Positions 52,446 to 61,847 of a stretch of 64,000 bases of DNA are shown here, piece by piece. The first letter of the stretch is position 1; the number at the start of each line of letters is the position of its first letter. The notes under the pieces were generated by a model. The model was not told the origin of the DNA. It saw nothing but the letters and a program-made list of their open reading frames with translations, and did no database searches. The stretch is from an uncultured Collinsella sp. (GTDB taxonomy: Bacteria; Actinomycetota; Coriobacteriia; Coriobacteriales; Coriobacteriaceae): assembly GCA_900768795.1 (NCBI GenBank), contig CAAGEH010000006.1, positions 1 through 64,000 of the forward strand, written 5' to 3'. The translations under genes were made by a program, and so were the position numbers.

Positions 52446-55400
52446 TTATTCACCGTCCTTTGCACGAAGTTTAACGAACACGACGACAAGTGCGCAGACG
52501 CCCAGCGCCATGCCGATAAACGGCCAGATGGGAAGCACACGCTTCGGCGTGACATAGCTGACTTTCGCAGAGGTCGTTACACGCGTGCGCTTGGAACCCT
52601 TGAGCTTGGTCGATTTGGTGCCGTCCAAAGCGGACTTCCTGGCACCCTTTTTCGCATTGCTCTTAAGTGCGGCGTTGAGCGACGCAGTACCGCTGGAAGT
52701 GAGCTTGATACTCGCTTTGGAAGCAAGCGGCTGAAGCTTGAGTGACCCGTTGTGCTTGGTGTCGGCACCCGTATTGGTGTCGATACCACCGTTATGGTCG
52801 GGCTCATCGCCCTTTTCCTCAACCCACTTAGCGTACAGCGTCATATCCCCCGTTACCGGCTTAGAGAAATCCCAAGCCTTGGAGCAGATCTTATCGGAAT
52901 ACCAACCGGCAAAGATATACCCTTTGCGAACGGGAGCGGAAGGAGCGGTCATGGACTTGTTCTGAGCGGTACGGACACTCGGCGTGGCGCTCCCACCCGC
53001 TGTCTCGAAGTTCACGGTGAAGCCGGGTGCCGCCTTGAGCGCAAACAGCGTGCCGGAGTCGTTGGTGTAGTAGAGGTTGCCCCGGGCATCGGCGATCACG
53101 CTTGCGGTGCAATAGTTCGCATTGGAGCCAGACGGCGTATAGATCTCCACAGCCTCGCCAGTTGACTGGTTAAAGCAGTAGACAGCGCCCGGAGTCTTGT
53201 TACAGGTAAAGTACACGTAGACATCGCTGCCCTGCACAGATGCAATCGGAGAGGCTTTGACCTCGGCCTTTTTGCCCATATCGAGAGTCTTCTCGACCTT
53301 CATGGACGCAAGGTCGACAACCGTGAACTGGCCGTTATTCGAGGAGTCGCTTCCGCCAACATAGACCTTGCCGTTTGCCACGGCAGGCGTAGAGGTCGAG
53401 ACCTCTGCGAACTCACAGGAGTCAGCAAGACGAAGGGCATCGTCCTCGCGAACGATCTTATAGAGCGTAGCCGGCTGACGACCGATCGCCAAAAAGACCG
53501 GGCTGCCACCCTCGGTACCGGCAGAAACGATCGTTGCACGAACAGGATTTCCAGACAGGCTCACAGAAGATTTGACCTTGCCGGATTTGCCGTCAATGAG
53601 CTTCACGCAACCGCTCTCGTCACCGATAACAAGATCGGAGCCGGAAGCGGCGGCACCCGCCCAGTAGTAACCCTCGCCGGTCGAGGAACCGGTCTTTGTG
53701 GTGACATCCGACCAGACGATCTTGCCCGTCGCAATATCGATGCAAACCATGGCCCCGCCCGTTGCGTTACCGGAAGCTCCGGCACCCGTGACAAACTCGG
53801 CGTATACACAGCCGTTCGCTACCGTCATGGTCGAATTTGCCTGATAGCGTCCGCCAGCAGCAGAAGTCTCAAGCGCTGAGGTCTTCCACACGCATTCAAG
53901 CGTTTCGGCAGAAAAGGCGTACACAGAGCCGTCGTCGTTCGCCGAGATAATCAGACCATCCGCGTACACGGGACGCGAAAAATACGAAGTGGTACCGCCC
54001 TTTGAAACGCGCGCGACAACCTTGCCCGTGTTGTCAATCTTGACGAGCTCGGAGTTCGTGGTAACAAAAACGTAGCCGCCCGCAATGATGGGGTCGCCCA
54101 GCGAAACCCACTTATCGGCAGCCGTGGCCAGATTGACCTTCCACAGCTCCGCGGCAGACTCGGTGGGCGTCGGCGTGTTCACGAGCGTCGTGCCGCCCGC
54201 ATTGCCAAAGCCGTTCCAGCTTGCGGTCCAATCTGGACGCGAAGCGAAGGGATTGACGATGAAGCCCTCCAGGGGCTTCTCTTTATCTGCAGCGTAAACC
54301 CACTGAACCTTGTCTCCCGGCTTGAGGGTCACCTGGCCCGCCATCTTCTGAGAATACTGGCCGTTGATATACAGCTGCCAGTACCTGCCGGTCGACTGGT
54401 CCCATCCATACGTCTTACCTGCGCGCGTAATGCTGGCAAGGTAGAACGATGCACCGGACGTACCCTTGCTGTCATAGGTGAGACCTGCGGCCTTGAGCTC
54501 CTGCTCGGTAAGGTCGGCTGCGGTGGAACCGTCAGACATCTTGACGTCGGTGGCGGATGCCCACACGGTGTTGGTACCGTTCTCATCCGGTCCGATAAAG
54601 CTCACCGAAGCCTTAGCGGTGGCCTTATTCGCATCGTCGAGGCTTGCACCAAAGGCGGAGTAGTACAAAGCGATAGAGTCGCCCGCGCCAAGCGTCACAC
54701 TGCTGGCGCCAACCTCGGATGCTTTACCGTTTACGAAAAGCTGCCAGTACTTACCCGTGGCGGCATCATAGCCAAGCGTACGGCCATCGCTTGAGGTGAT
54801 ATCGGAGAGATAGTAACCATATTCCGTGGTACTGGAGGTGTGAGCGAGACCCTGGGCATCCAAGATCTGCTCAATCAGGGCATCGGCAGTTGAGCCGTAG
54901 CCAACACTCTGCGCGCCGTTGAACCAAACCTCATCGATGCCGTCGGCGCTAACACCCACGAGCTTGAAGTTGACCGAAATCTGAGGATCGGAGTGGTCGG
55001 TCGTACCCACCACACGATACGTCGCTTTAACTGGCTGATTGACCAGACTCTGAAGCTTGGCGTTATCCGGATGGGCCTTGGCGAGCGCCGCGTACTTCTC
55101 GTAGGTGAGCGAACTCTCCACGGTAACGAGCGTGTCCGCCTCTGGCTGCGTCACATGCAGCGTCTCGTCCGCGATGACGGAGGTGTCGCTCGAGCGGTAG
55201 GTGCGCCACTTGGTGCCGGCCATGGAATCGTAGCCGGGCAGATCGTCCGCATGAATCTGGCCCGTCTCGTACTTCTTGGAATACGAAATGGTACCGTCCT
55301 CGGCAACCGTGGCAGAGCTCCAGGGGCTGAGGTTCGTGCTCACCGCGTCAACGGAAGTGTTGGTGCCCAGAATCGAGGTGGCGTAAGCATTTTTGACAGC

Positions 55401-57314
55401 CTGCATCTGTGCTACGGCAGCGTCGATCTCGGATTCGTCGATGGGCTTGACCGTCACGGTGATGTCGCGCGTGGCAGTGATGCCGTCGCGCGTGAGCGTT
55501 GCCGTAATGGTGGCAGTGTTGGAGCTGCCAGCAATGTCGCGAGTTACGATAACGCGGTAACCGTTTATCTTTGCTACGGAATCATCGTTGGACGCATAGG
55601 AAAGCTTCGCCGAGCCGGCACCGATCTTGCTCGCACGAGGCAGGTTAAAGTCACCTTCGACGGCCGTGAGGTCGACAGACTTGGTCTTGTCCGCGTAGTC
55701 CACGATCTTGTCGTCGATCTTGGCGAGCGCGGCTTCGAGCTCGGCCTTCTCGGCAGCGATGTCCTCGGCAGACTTGGAGGCTACCTTAACCGCGTAGTCG
55801 CGCCTAATTGCAGTCGAGGGAGAGTTACCGTAACCAGAGGCAAATAGTGTTGCCTGCACGGTAAACGTCACGTTTTTGTCGCCATTGCCGTGAGTGTAGA
55901 CGACCTTATAGACCTTGTTGTAATCGGAATCGTAGCTTGAAGTCAACTTGGCTGCAGGCGAATCGCTCAACGTCCAGGTGAGGTCGGCTACCTTCTTGCC
56001 TCCCACGCGGAGCGCGCCGGGGAGCACCTCTTCCTTAGCAGTCGAAGGCGCGATGCCCGCCTTGACCGAGGCGGTAAGAGTCGCGGCGTTGAGCTGCTCG
56101 TTCAGGTACGCTTCGACCCTGGCTTGATCCCAAGCAAGCGTCGAATTGAACTCGGGAGTGAATTCGACGGTTTCTCTGCCGAGCGCCAGCGTGTAGGTAG
56201 GTTTGAACTGGCGCAGCACCGACCAATCCGCGGATGCGGTCTTCTCCGCATTGGACAGGAAGAAGTACGTGATGGTTCCGTCCGGAGCGATGCCACCCTG
56301 CTGAGCCGGGTCGGTCGCACCGAAGGTCACAGACTTGAGAGTCGGCTTCACGTTCGCGTAGCCGAGCGCCTTGAGCTTGGCCGAGAGCATGTCGACGATA
56401 TTGGTGTCGGTGCCATAGACCGGGCTCGGCTTCCAAGTGGAGAGCTTCTGCTTGGCCTCGGCGAGCGTCTTGGCATCGGGGGTCGCAGGCGTGGTGGAGC
56501 TGTCCTCGATAGCTTTAGCAAGGCTATCGGTGTCTTTCGTCCCCCATTTGCCATATGTCACATAGCACAGAACCCGCTTGCCAACCATGTCTTGCGTGAC
56601 AGTCAGCTCGCGCTTAGTAGCGCCCTCGATTGCGGAATAGCCTGTCGCCGCATGCGAGGAAGCCGTGCCCTCACCGATATACCATTGATATGTAAGCTGG
56701 GCATACTCATCGTCGCTGAGCTCAACCTCGTCCTCGTAGTCAAACTCATCGTAATCATCGTATGATGCATAGAACTTGAGTGTATCGCCCACCTTGGCGG
56801 CAGGAGCGGTCCCCCTGGTAAGATCCTTGCCCTCGGCACTGTGAATCGCAACGTTGTCAATAGTCACACTTGAACGCAAGACAACATTCGTCTCGCTATC
56901 ATCACTCAGCGCGGCGGACTCAACCTCGGCATCCGCCTCAGCCGCGGGCTGGGAAGCCTGCTGAGGCACGCCCTCCCGCTCGCCGGCAGAAGAGGCAGAA
57001 TCAGCAGAACCTGCGTCCTCGATGGCACCTGCATCCCCGGCGGCATTCCGGCCCTCGGCCGTCACCGAACCGGAGCCGGTCGCGACAGAGGCATCCTCCC
57101 CCGTCGGCTCCGCATCCTGCGAAGCGACAGCCTGGGCGATGCCCTCGGCACCCTCTGCCCACATCTGGACCGGTGTCGTGGACAGCACCATGGACACCGT
57201 CAAAAGCGCAACGAGAAACTTGGTTGTCAGGCTCTTGAGCGCAGCCGCGCTCAATTTGGCGCCGCCACGCGTACGCCCGCACTCCGCTTTGCGCGGAGAC
57301 TCGAATCCAGCCAA
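52446..57314 (-). CDS. Giant cell-surface protein with DUF4430 domains and beta-propeller
   Basis: About 1622 residues from a TTG at 57314, chosen for the GGAGGGAAGGGGGG ribosome site; a GTG at 57350 is the alternative. Order: signal peptide (~25-50), Asp/Glu-rich spacer, Ig-like beta repeats (~100-750), DUF4430 copy 1 (~800-885; GYDAATGKYWQLFVNG), DUF4430 copy 2 (~905-1000; GWDQSTGRYWQLYINGQ), PQQ-like beta-propeller (~1055-1425; VWKTSALETS, GKVYVGGSDSSN), an InlB-type repeat (~1438-1505; RKGYIFAGWYSD), basic Lys/Ser region and a C-terminal membrane helix. No LPXTG motif is seen. A cobalamin riboswitch lies upstream. Confidence 0.85.
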   Translation of the reverse strand: MAGFESPRKAECGRTRGGAKLSAAALKSLTTKFLVALLTVSMVLSTTPVQMWAEGAEGIAQAVASQDAEPTGEDASVATGSGSVTAEGRNAAGDAGAIEDAGSADSASSAGEREGVPQQASQPAAEADAEVESAALSDDSETNVVLRSSVTIDNVAIHSAEGKDLTRGTAPAAKVGDTLKFYASYDDYDEFDYEDEVELSDDEYAQLTYQWYIGEGTASSHAATGYSAIEGATKRELTVTQDMVGKRVLCYVTYGKWGTKDTDSLAKAIEDSSTTPATPDAKTLAEAKQKLSTWKPSPVYGTDTNIVDMLSAKLKALGYANVKPTLKSVTFGATDPAQQGGIAPDGTITYFFLSNAEKTASADWSVLRQFKPTYTLALGRETVEFTPEFNSTLAWDQARVEAYLNEQLNAATLTASVKAGIAPSTAKEEVLPGALRVGGKKVADLTWTLSDSPAAKLTSSYDSDYNKVYKVVYTHGNGDKNVTFTVQATLFASGYGNSPSTAIRRDYAVKVASKSAEDIAAEKAELEAALAKIDDKIVDYADKTKSVDLTAVEGDFNLPRASKIGAGSAKLSYASNDDSVAKINGYRVIVTRDIAGSSNTATITATLTRDGITATRDITVTVKPIDESEIDAAVAQMQAVKNAYATSILGTNTSVDAVSTNLSPWSSATVAEDGTISYSKKYETGQIHADDLPGYDSMAGTKWRTYRSSDTSVIADETLHVTQPEADTLVTVESSLTYEKYAALAKAHPDNAKLQSLVNQPVKATYRVVGTTDHSDPQISVNFKLVGVSADGIDEVWFNGAQSVGYGSTADALIEQILDAQGLAHTSSTTEYGYYLSDITSSDGRTLGYDAATGKYWQLFVNGKASEVGASSVTLGAGDSIALYYSAFGASLDDANKATAKASVSFIGPDENGTNTVWASATDVKMSDGSTAADLTEQELKAAGLTYDSKGTSGASFYLASITRAGKTYGWDQSTGRYWQLYINGQYSQKMAGQVTLKPGDKVQWVYAADKEKPLEGFIVNPFASRPDWTASWNGFGNAGGTTLVNTPTPTESAAELWKVNLATAADKWVSLGDPIIAGGYVFVTTNSELVKIDNTGKVVARVSKGGTTSYFSRPVYADGLIISANDDGSVYAFSAETLECVWKTSALETSAAGGRYQANSTMTVANGCVYAEFVTGAGASGNATGGAMVCIDIATGKIVWSDVTTKTGSSTGEGYYWAGAAASGSDLVIGDESGCVKLIDGKSGKVKSSVSLSGNPVRATIVSAGTEGGSPVFLAIGRQPATLYKIVREDDALRLADSCEFAEVSTSTPAVANGKVYVGGSDSSNNGQFTVVDLASMKVEKTLDMGKKAEVKASPIASVQGSDVYVYFTCNKTPGAVYCFNQSTGEAVEIYTPSGSNANYCTASVIADARGNLYYTNDSGTLFALKAAPGFTVNFETAGGSATPSVRTAQNKSMTAPSAPVRKGYIFAGWYSDKICSKAWDFSKPVTGDMTLYAKWVEEKGDEPDHNGGIDTNTGADTKHNGSLKLQPLASKASIKLTSSGTASLNAALKSNAKKGARKSALDGTKSTKLKGSKRTRVTTSAKVSYVTPKRVLPIWPFIGMALGVCALVVVFVKLRAKDGE

Positions 57315-57374
57315 GCTGGACCCCCCTTCCCTCCAGAGCCCGGCTCGCACGCATTGAGCGCGGCAAACCTTGAA

Positions 57375-57530
57375 TGAGAGGCGATCCGACTTATCCTCAA
57401 AGCTCGCGCACGTTGTCCGATCTGCAACGCTAACTCACGAGAAGCGGAATTACGGTTACTGGTACAGCCGGGGGCTTTCACCCCGATTCTCCTAAACGCG
57501 CGGCTCGCGCACCAAGCGCAACCCCGCGTT
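57375..57530 (-). promoter_or_regulatory. Cobalamin riboswitch upstream of the DUF4430 operon
   Basis: Read on the minus strand, the leader contains the conserved core: AGGAGAAT, the hairpin CGGGGTGAAAGCCCCCGG, GCTGTACCAGTAACCGTAA, and a B12-box-like AAGTCGGATCGCCT (57378-57392). These occur in the right order and spacing for the AdoCbl-class aptamer. The 3' edge is ~60 bases before the TTG start and its G-rich ribosome site, which suggests translational control. No intrinsic terminator separates them. The B12 box is not a perfect consensus match. Confidence 0.8.
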
Positions 57531-57753
57531 CGCGCGTCTCCGCACCATCATTCGGGCCATGTATATAATCGTTATGCATGATAGCACGGGCACACGCGCC
57601 AAATCTGCAGGCACACGGTGCGAGCGCCATGATTGCTATAGTAATTGCGAGACGCGTGCAATAGTCGCACGCTATGGAGACAGCGCGCGACCCCGTTGTA
57701 CCGTAGTACACTAGAACCACGTGCAACATGAACCATAAACGCAGAGGATGCAC

Positions 57754-58899
57754 ATGAATAGTCATGGAACCGACGCGCCAAACCGGCGCAACGTATCCCG
57801 TATAGCAAACACCGCCACGGCCGCTACGGTCGCCATCGTGCTTTCGCTTGGCGGAGACCTTGTACCTGCAAGCGCATATGCCGCATCGGTAAACGCCAAG
57901 GCATCGGAGAGCACCAAAAAAGAGATAGCCGAAGCCCAAAAGCAGATCGACAGCTCCGCTGCCGCGTACAACGCAGCGCGAAGCAGGCTCGACAGCTTGC
58001 AAAAAGACATCGACGAGACCACGGGGAGCATCAACAGGCTTGAGAAAAAACTTCCCGAGCAGAAGAAAAGCGCCGGTGCGGCCATGAAGGAGCTCTACAA
58101 GTATCGCAAAGGCTCCAATACGTTTATCACTTCCGTCATGAACGCCGAGAGTCTGAGCGATTTTCTGACCGTCAGCACCTATATGGACCAGATCACCTCG
58201 GCAAACACGTCCAAGATCGAGCAGCTCGCCCAAACGCAGGAAAAGCTTCAGAAGGAAAAAGACAAGCTCGAGCAGTCGAAGGCCGCGATTCAGGAGCAAC
58301 GGAAACAGGCGGCATCCGCACTCGCCACAGCCCAGAAGGTCCGCGCCGATGCCCAGGCAAAAGCCGAAGCAGAGGCAGCCGCACAGGTTGCGGCCGAAAA
58401 GAAGGCCGAAGAGGCCAACAAGCCGACAATAGTTGCAGGCAAGGGCGCCGATGGCGACAACTCAAAAAAGACGGCAACCGCCACCAACCAAAAGATAAAC
58501 AGCACGACGCTCTCCAACAACGTCAACTGGTCGAGCGACCACGATGCGTTCATCAACAAATGGACGGGGCGTATCGATAAATACCTTGCCGGCTCCCCTC
58601 TTGCGGGCCACGGGCGCACATTCGCAGAGGCAGCATGGAACAACGGCGTCGACCCTCGCTGGTCTCCCGCGATTTCCACTATCGAGAGCGGCAAGGGTGC
58701 CGCGTGCTTTAGACCCCATAACGCCTGGGGATGGATGGGCAAGAGTTTTGGCGACTGGGATACCGCGATCAACGCTCACGTCGCGTACCTGCGCAAGGTG
58801 TACGGCACCACGCTCACGCCCGCCGCGGCAAAAACATACTGTCCGCCGACCTGGCAGGACTGGTACAACAAGGTCTCGGCGCAGATGAACATGATCTAA
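57754..58899 (+). CDS. Secreted coiled-coil protein with lysozyme-like domain
   Basis: 381 residues from the ATG at 57754; AGAGG is six bases upstream, whereas the ATG at 57748 touches it. A signal peptide (to about residue 43, ...SAYAASVNA) precedes a long coiled coil (~45-215; KKEIAEAQKQIDSSAAAYNA) like PcsB/CwlO N-termini. A Lys/Thr linker and a C-terminal SLT/lysozyme-like domain (~255-378; AISTIESGKGAACFRPHNAW) follow, where the Glu in TIES is the likely catalytic acid. I infer a cell-wall hydrolase. It is divergent from the B12 operon. Confidence 0.82.
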   Translation: MNSHGTDAPNRRNVSRIANTATAATVAIVLSLGGDLVPASAYAASVNAKASESTKKEIAEAQKQIDSSAAAYNAARSRLDSLQKDIDETTGSINRLEKKLPEQKKSAGAAMKELYKYRKGSNTFITSVMNAESLSDFLTVSTYMDQITSANTSKIEQLAQTQEKLQKEKDKLEQSKAAIQEQRKQAASALATAQKVRADAQAKAEAEAAAQVAAEKKAEEANKPTIVAGKGADGDNSKKTATATNQKINSTTLSNNVNWSSDHDAFINKWTGRIDKYLAGSPLAGHGRTFAEAAWNNGVDPRWSPAISTIESGKGAACFRPHNAWGWMGKSFGDWDTAINAHVAYLRKVYGTTLTPAAAKTYCPPTWQDWYNKVSAQMNMI

Positions 58900-58915
58900 A
58901 TTGAACAAAGCTATC

Positions 58916-58948
58916 GAGCGGGGTGTCCACAAACCCCGCTCTCGTTTT
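58916..58948 (+). terminator. Intrinsic terminator after the lysozyme-like gene
   Basis: Perfect 8-bp stem GAGCGGGG/CCCCGCTC (58916-58923 with 58934-58941), followed by TCGTTTT. The minus-strand side has no T-run. Confidence 0.85.
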
Positions 58949-58975
58949 AAGCGCCGTTAGAGTTTCCCGTTACGA

Positions 58976-60445
58976 CTAAGGCTGCCCGACCGTAACGCCC
59001 ATCGCAAGCACGATGGCCCAACAGAAAGTCGTCGCCCCAACCAAAACGAGCCAAAGCATCAACCTGTTTAGGCGCCGCTTGGGTTCCAGACGCCTAAACA
59101 ACCTGCGTTTATCCAGCAGAATATACGTAAGACCCAGATACGGGAGCGCTATCGAGAGCGTGTATTCGAACAACAAATACGACGTGGAAAGCCGTACGTT
59201 TGCACCCGTAGGCTCGAACACCGCAAACCAACACCCTGCGAGTACGAGAGCGCAGACGGCGAGCAGAACGATATTCCAAGCAACGCCAACGGCCTTAGGC
59301 GCACGCTCGACAAGCGGAGGCTTAAAAGTGGAGACGGAAGCAGGAGAAGGAACAGGAGCAGGGTTATCTATCGCCGCATTCGTTCGACGCGACACTTTCA
59401 CTTTTGCAGGGGACGGTTTACTATATGCGGCTTTTGCATAGGCTTCGATACCCGTGCCAAACGAGCGTCGATACGCCGTGTCCACAGCCCTGAGCATGGC
59501 TTTTGCGGAAACAAAACGCTGCGAAGGGTCAAACGCCATGGCACGCGCGATAACCTGGACAAAAGGCTCGGGGATCGCCGCCTCGTCAGCAAGCTCTACA
59601 GCAGAACGCCCCGGCGCCGGGTCCTTGCCCACAAGACAAAAATACAAGAGCCCGCCAAGCGCGTAGATATCGCTCAGAACCGTTGTCTGGCCGAATCCGA
59701 ACTGCTCGGGAGGAGCATACGATCGCGTACCAAAACGGACGGTATCTGCATCGGCACCCCGCCGCCACGTGCGGGCGATGCCAAGGTCGATGAGTGTGAC
59801 ACGCGCAGGCCGTGCGGGAGACATCCCGGAGCTACAGCACGCATGCGCTTGTTTACGGCCACCGCAGGGACCATCAGCATCGGAGATGATATCATCAAAA
59901 GCGCCGTACGGCACGGTGCCCCCTCCCCCAGCAGAGAAGGCAACCATCACATTGGATGGTTTTAGGTCCCGATGGATCACAGGAGTTCCCGCAGCGGTGT
60001 CCGAACCGTTAAATCCGGCATGAAGTTCGTCGACCGCAGTGCACAGATCGGGGAAAACGAGGGCAGCGAGCACGGGAGACGCGCCCATGCACAACGCCAG
60101 CTCATCAAGCGTCTCGCCTGCAACGCGATTCATAACAACGGTTAGCTTTCCGTTTGCACGGGATGCACTTACGATTTTTGGAAGATGGGGGAACACACGA
60201 CCGGACTTTTGCGCAAAGAAAAGCCGCTCGTACGCAGCGCCGATTCCCGCCGACTCATCAATCGTCTTTCGGATATAGAACCCTGCAGGAATAGCATCCG
60301 CACCGTTTGCGCGAACAAGTTCCGTTAGCTCGGATTGAGAGCGCTTGAGCTCACATTCGCAGATAAACGGACCGGTGCGGTCAAACGCCTCCACCGCCTG
60401 GGCGAGGGCGTCCTCAAACTCGTCTGTGTTCTGAGATTCATCCAT
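58976..60445 (-). CDS. Membrane-bound Ser/Thr protein kinase-like protein
   Basis: 489 residues. The catalytic loop HRDLKPSN (158-165), metal motif as DLG (220-222) and activation segment FGTRSYAPPEQFG (238-250) are clear; Lys60 is the probable ATP-anchoring Lys. The glycine-rich loop is not recognisable, and a ~45-residue Gly/Cys-rich insert (~170-214, with HACCSS) separates the catalytic loop from DLG. Three membrane helices (~386-410, 425-445, 462-485) end the protein, with no extracellular PASTA sensor. It is the last gene of a four-gene minus-strand cluster, 42 bp after the HTH gene. Confidence 0.85.
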   Translation of the reverse strand: MDESQNTDEFEDALAQAVEAFDRTGPFICECELKRSQSELTELVRANGADAIPAGFYIRKTIDESAGIGAAYERLFFAQKSGRVFPHLPKIVSASRANGKLTVVMNRVAGETLDELALCMGASPVLAALVFPDLCTAVDELHAGFNGSDTAAGTPVIHRDLKPSNVMVAFSAGGGGTVPYGAFDDIISDADGPCGGRKQAHACCSSGMSPARPARVTLIDLGIARTWRRGADADTVRFGTRSYAPPEQFGFGQTTVLSDIYALGGLLYFCLVGKDPAPGRSAVELADEAAIPEPFVQVIARAMAFDPSQRFVSAKAMLRAVDTAYRRSFGTGIEAYAKAAYSKPSPAKVKVSRRTNAAIDNPAPVPSPASVSTFKPPLVERAPKAVGVAWNIVLLAVCALVLAGCWFAVFEPTGANVRLSTSYLLFEYTLSIALPYLGLTYILLDKRRLFRRLEPKRRLNRLMLWLVLVGATTFCWAIVLAMGVTVGQP

Positions 60446-60487
60446 AGGCGATATGGTACCCGACTTGCGGGAGATACGTGGGCACCG

Positions 60488-60910
60488 CTAGCAAACGGTT
60501 TCCTCGCCAAAACGATAAAGCTCCTCGTTGACCTTTTGTAGTGAGCAACCGCGATCGAGGCAGAAGATGATTATCGCGTCACGCCGATTCTTAGGGTCTA
60601 GGCTGCTCGCCCCGGCGGCACGAAGCGCACGATTTGCCTCTCGCAGCGTCAGAGCCATGGCAAACGCGATCTGCAACACCTTGTCGCGCGAGGCGCCACG
60701 CTGACCGGTGAAAATCTGATAGCCAAATGTCTCGTTGATATCTGCCATGTGCACCACGCGCGAGCGCGCTAGGTGCTTTTCCTCAAGTAGCTGCGATAGA
60801 TAATCGGAGAGCGAGATGGGCTCAAGGTCGTGGTTGTTCACGTACGCGTCAACGCTATCGGAGCCGAGCAGTTCCGTAAGAAACTCCTCGGTCAACTTTT
60901 TCTCCGCCAT
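60488..60910 (-). CDS. Helix-turn-helix protein paired with the kinase
   Basis: 140 residues from the ATG at 60910 (GGAGGG upstream). The middle region (SLSDYLSQLLEEKHLARSRVVHMADIN...FGYQIFTGQRGASRDKVLQIAFAM) reads as an XRE-like helix-turn-helix. A C-terminal helical part with RRDAIIIFCLDRGCSLQKVNEELYRFG follows. No DNA target is known. Tight spacing to the kinase gene suggests it is a substrate or partner of that kinase; this is inference. Confidence 0.7.
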   Translation of the reverse strand: MAEKKLTEEFLTELLGSDSVDAYVNNHDLEPISLSDYLSQLLEEKHLARSRVVHMADINETFGYQIFTGQRGASRDKVLQIAFAMALTLREANRALRAAGASSLDPKNRRDAIIIFCLDRGCSLQKVNEELYRFGEETVC

Positions 60911-60972
60911 CTCGCCCTCCTTTTCATCGTTTTGGAAACGGCATATCAAACGGTCGCCCAATTACTTCGAGA

Positions 60973-61473
60973 TTATGACAGGGAGAACTTCTTCTCGGCA
61001 ATTTTCTCGTCATCGAGGGAAACGAGCTCGCTTACCTCAACGGAGATTTCCGAATTGTCCTTAACGGAATAGGCGACCTTTGCCTGCATGCTCGCACCGG
61101 GCTTCACGTCGCCCATATATCCATTGCCAAGATCTTGATCGGTAATGGCGGTCTCCATTTCAGTTCCGTTCTGGAAAACCTGAATTTGGCACGCGGCAGC
61201 GAGACTCGTCGTCTTCTTCGAATTGTTGGTAAAGGTCAAATCGATAATGACGGCGGGATTGCCCTCATAGTCCTGAACTTTCGTGCAGTTATCGATTGTG
61301 ACGGCGTATTTGGACTTGGGCTTACTCTGAGCTTTTGCCTTGGCAGGCTTCTTGTCGGACTTGTCGCTCGAATCAGAATCACTGCAGCCGGTCAATACGC
61401 CCATCCCCAAAGCGGCAGCAAAGCCGAGCATGGACCTGCGACTGATATTCTTGTTGAAATCGAGGTTCTTCAT
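60973..61473 (-). CDS. DUF5067-type lipoprotein
   Basis: 166 residues from the ATG at 61473 (GAAAGGA upstream). A twin-Arg-like start (ISRRSMLGFAAALGMG) leads to the lipobox LTGC. A Ser/Asp/Lys linker and an immunoglobulin-like domain (~50-165) follow, with IDNCTKVQDYEGNPAVIIDLTFTN, LAAACQIQVFQNG and KPGASMQAKVAYSV, the DUF5067 pattern. It would be a surface lipoprotein of unknown function. It lies between the DUF4190 and HTH genes in the cluster. Confidence 0.78.
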   Translation of the reverse strand: MKNLDFNKNISRRSMLGFAAALGMGVLTGCSDSDSSDKSDKKPAKAKAQSKPKSKYAVTIDNCTKVQDYEGNPAVIIDLTFTNNSKKTTSLAAACQIQVFQNGTEMETAITDQDLGNGYMGDVKPGASMQAKVAYSVKDNSEISVEVSELVSLDDEKIAEKKFSLS

Positions 61474-61487
61474 GTTGTTTCCTTTCG

Positions 61488-61769
61488 TTACGAGAGGGCA
61501 GCCGACCAAGCGGACTGAAGCGCGAGCACGATTACGACGGAGACGACGGAAAGCACAAGGCCGACGATCGCCACCGCGCGTCCGGATTTCTTTCCGTTGG
61601 CGCGCGTCGCATAAACCGCGATGCAACCCAAAATGGCCCCGACAAAGCCCAGGACTGCCGAGCCGTTGTTGATAATGGGAATAAAGCTCGTAAGCAGAGC
61701 CAATGCGCCAAAGACGACGCTGAGAATCCCGTTAACCGTTATTGATTTTTGTTGAGCTGAATGTTCCAT
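61488..61769 (-). CDS. DUF4190 small membrane protein
   Basis: 93 residues with AGAGG upstream. Three hydrophobic segments (VNGILSVVFGALALLTSFIP, SAVLGFVGAILGCIAVYA and AVAIVGLVLSVVSVVIVLAL) with a KKSGRA turn match DUF4190. It is 14 bp upstream of the lipoprotein gene and heads the cluster. An operator-like palindrome (61848-61864) lies ~80 bp before its start. Function unknown. Confidence 0.78.
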   Translation of the reverse strand: MEHSAQQKSITVNGILSVVFGALALLTSFIPIINNGSAVLGFVGAILGCIAVYATRANGKKSGRAVAIVGLVLSVVSVVIVLALQSAWSAALS

Positions 61770-61847
61770 ACCAAACCTCTTCCGAATATCGGCGACTCGA
61801 ATGCGTCACCGTTGTTTTGCATGGTATTTCGAAAAAAGTTGATATTC

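Noticed and set aside
57564..57569. Consensus TATAAT as promoter of the lysozyme-like gene
   Set aside because: It is 185 bp before the start codon with no -35 at 16-18 bp spacing. It may instead belong to the opposite strand, so it was not annotated.
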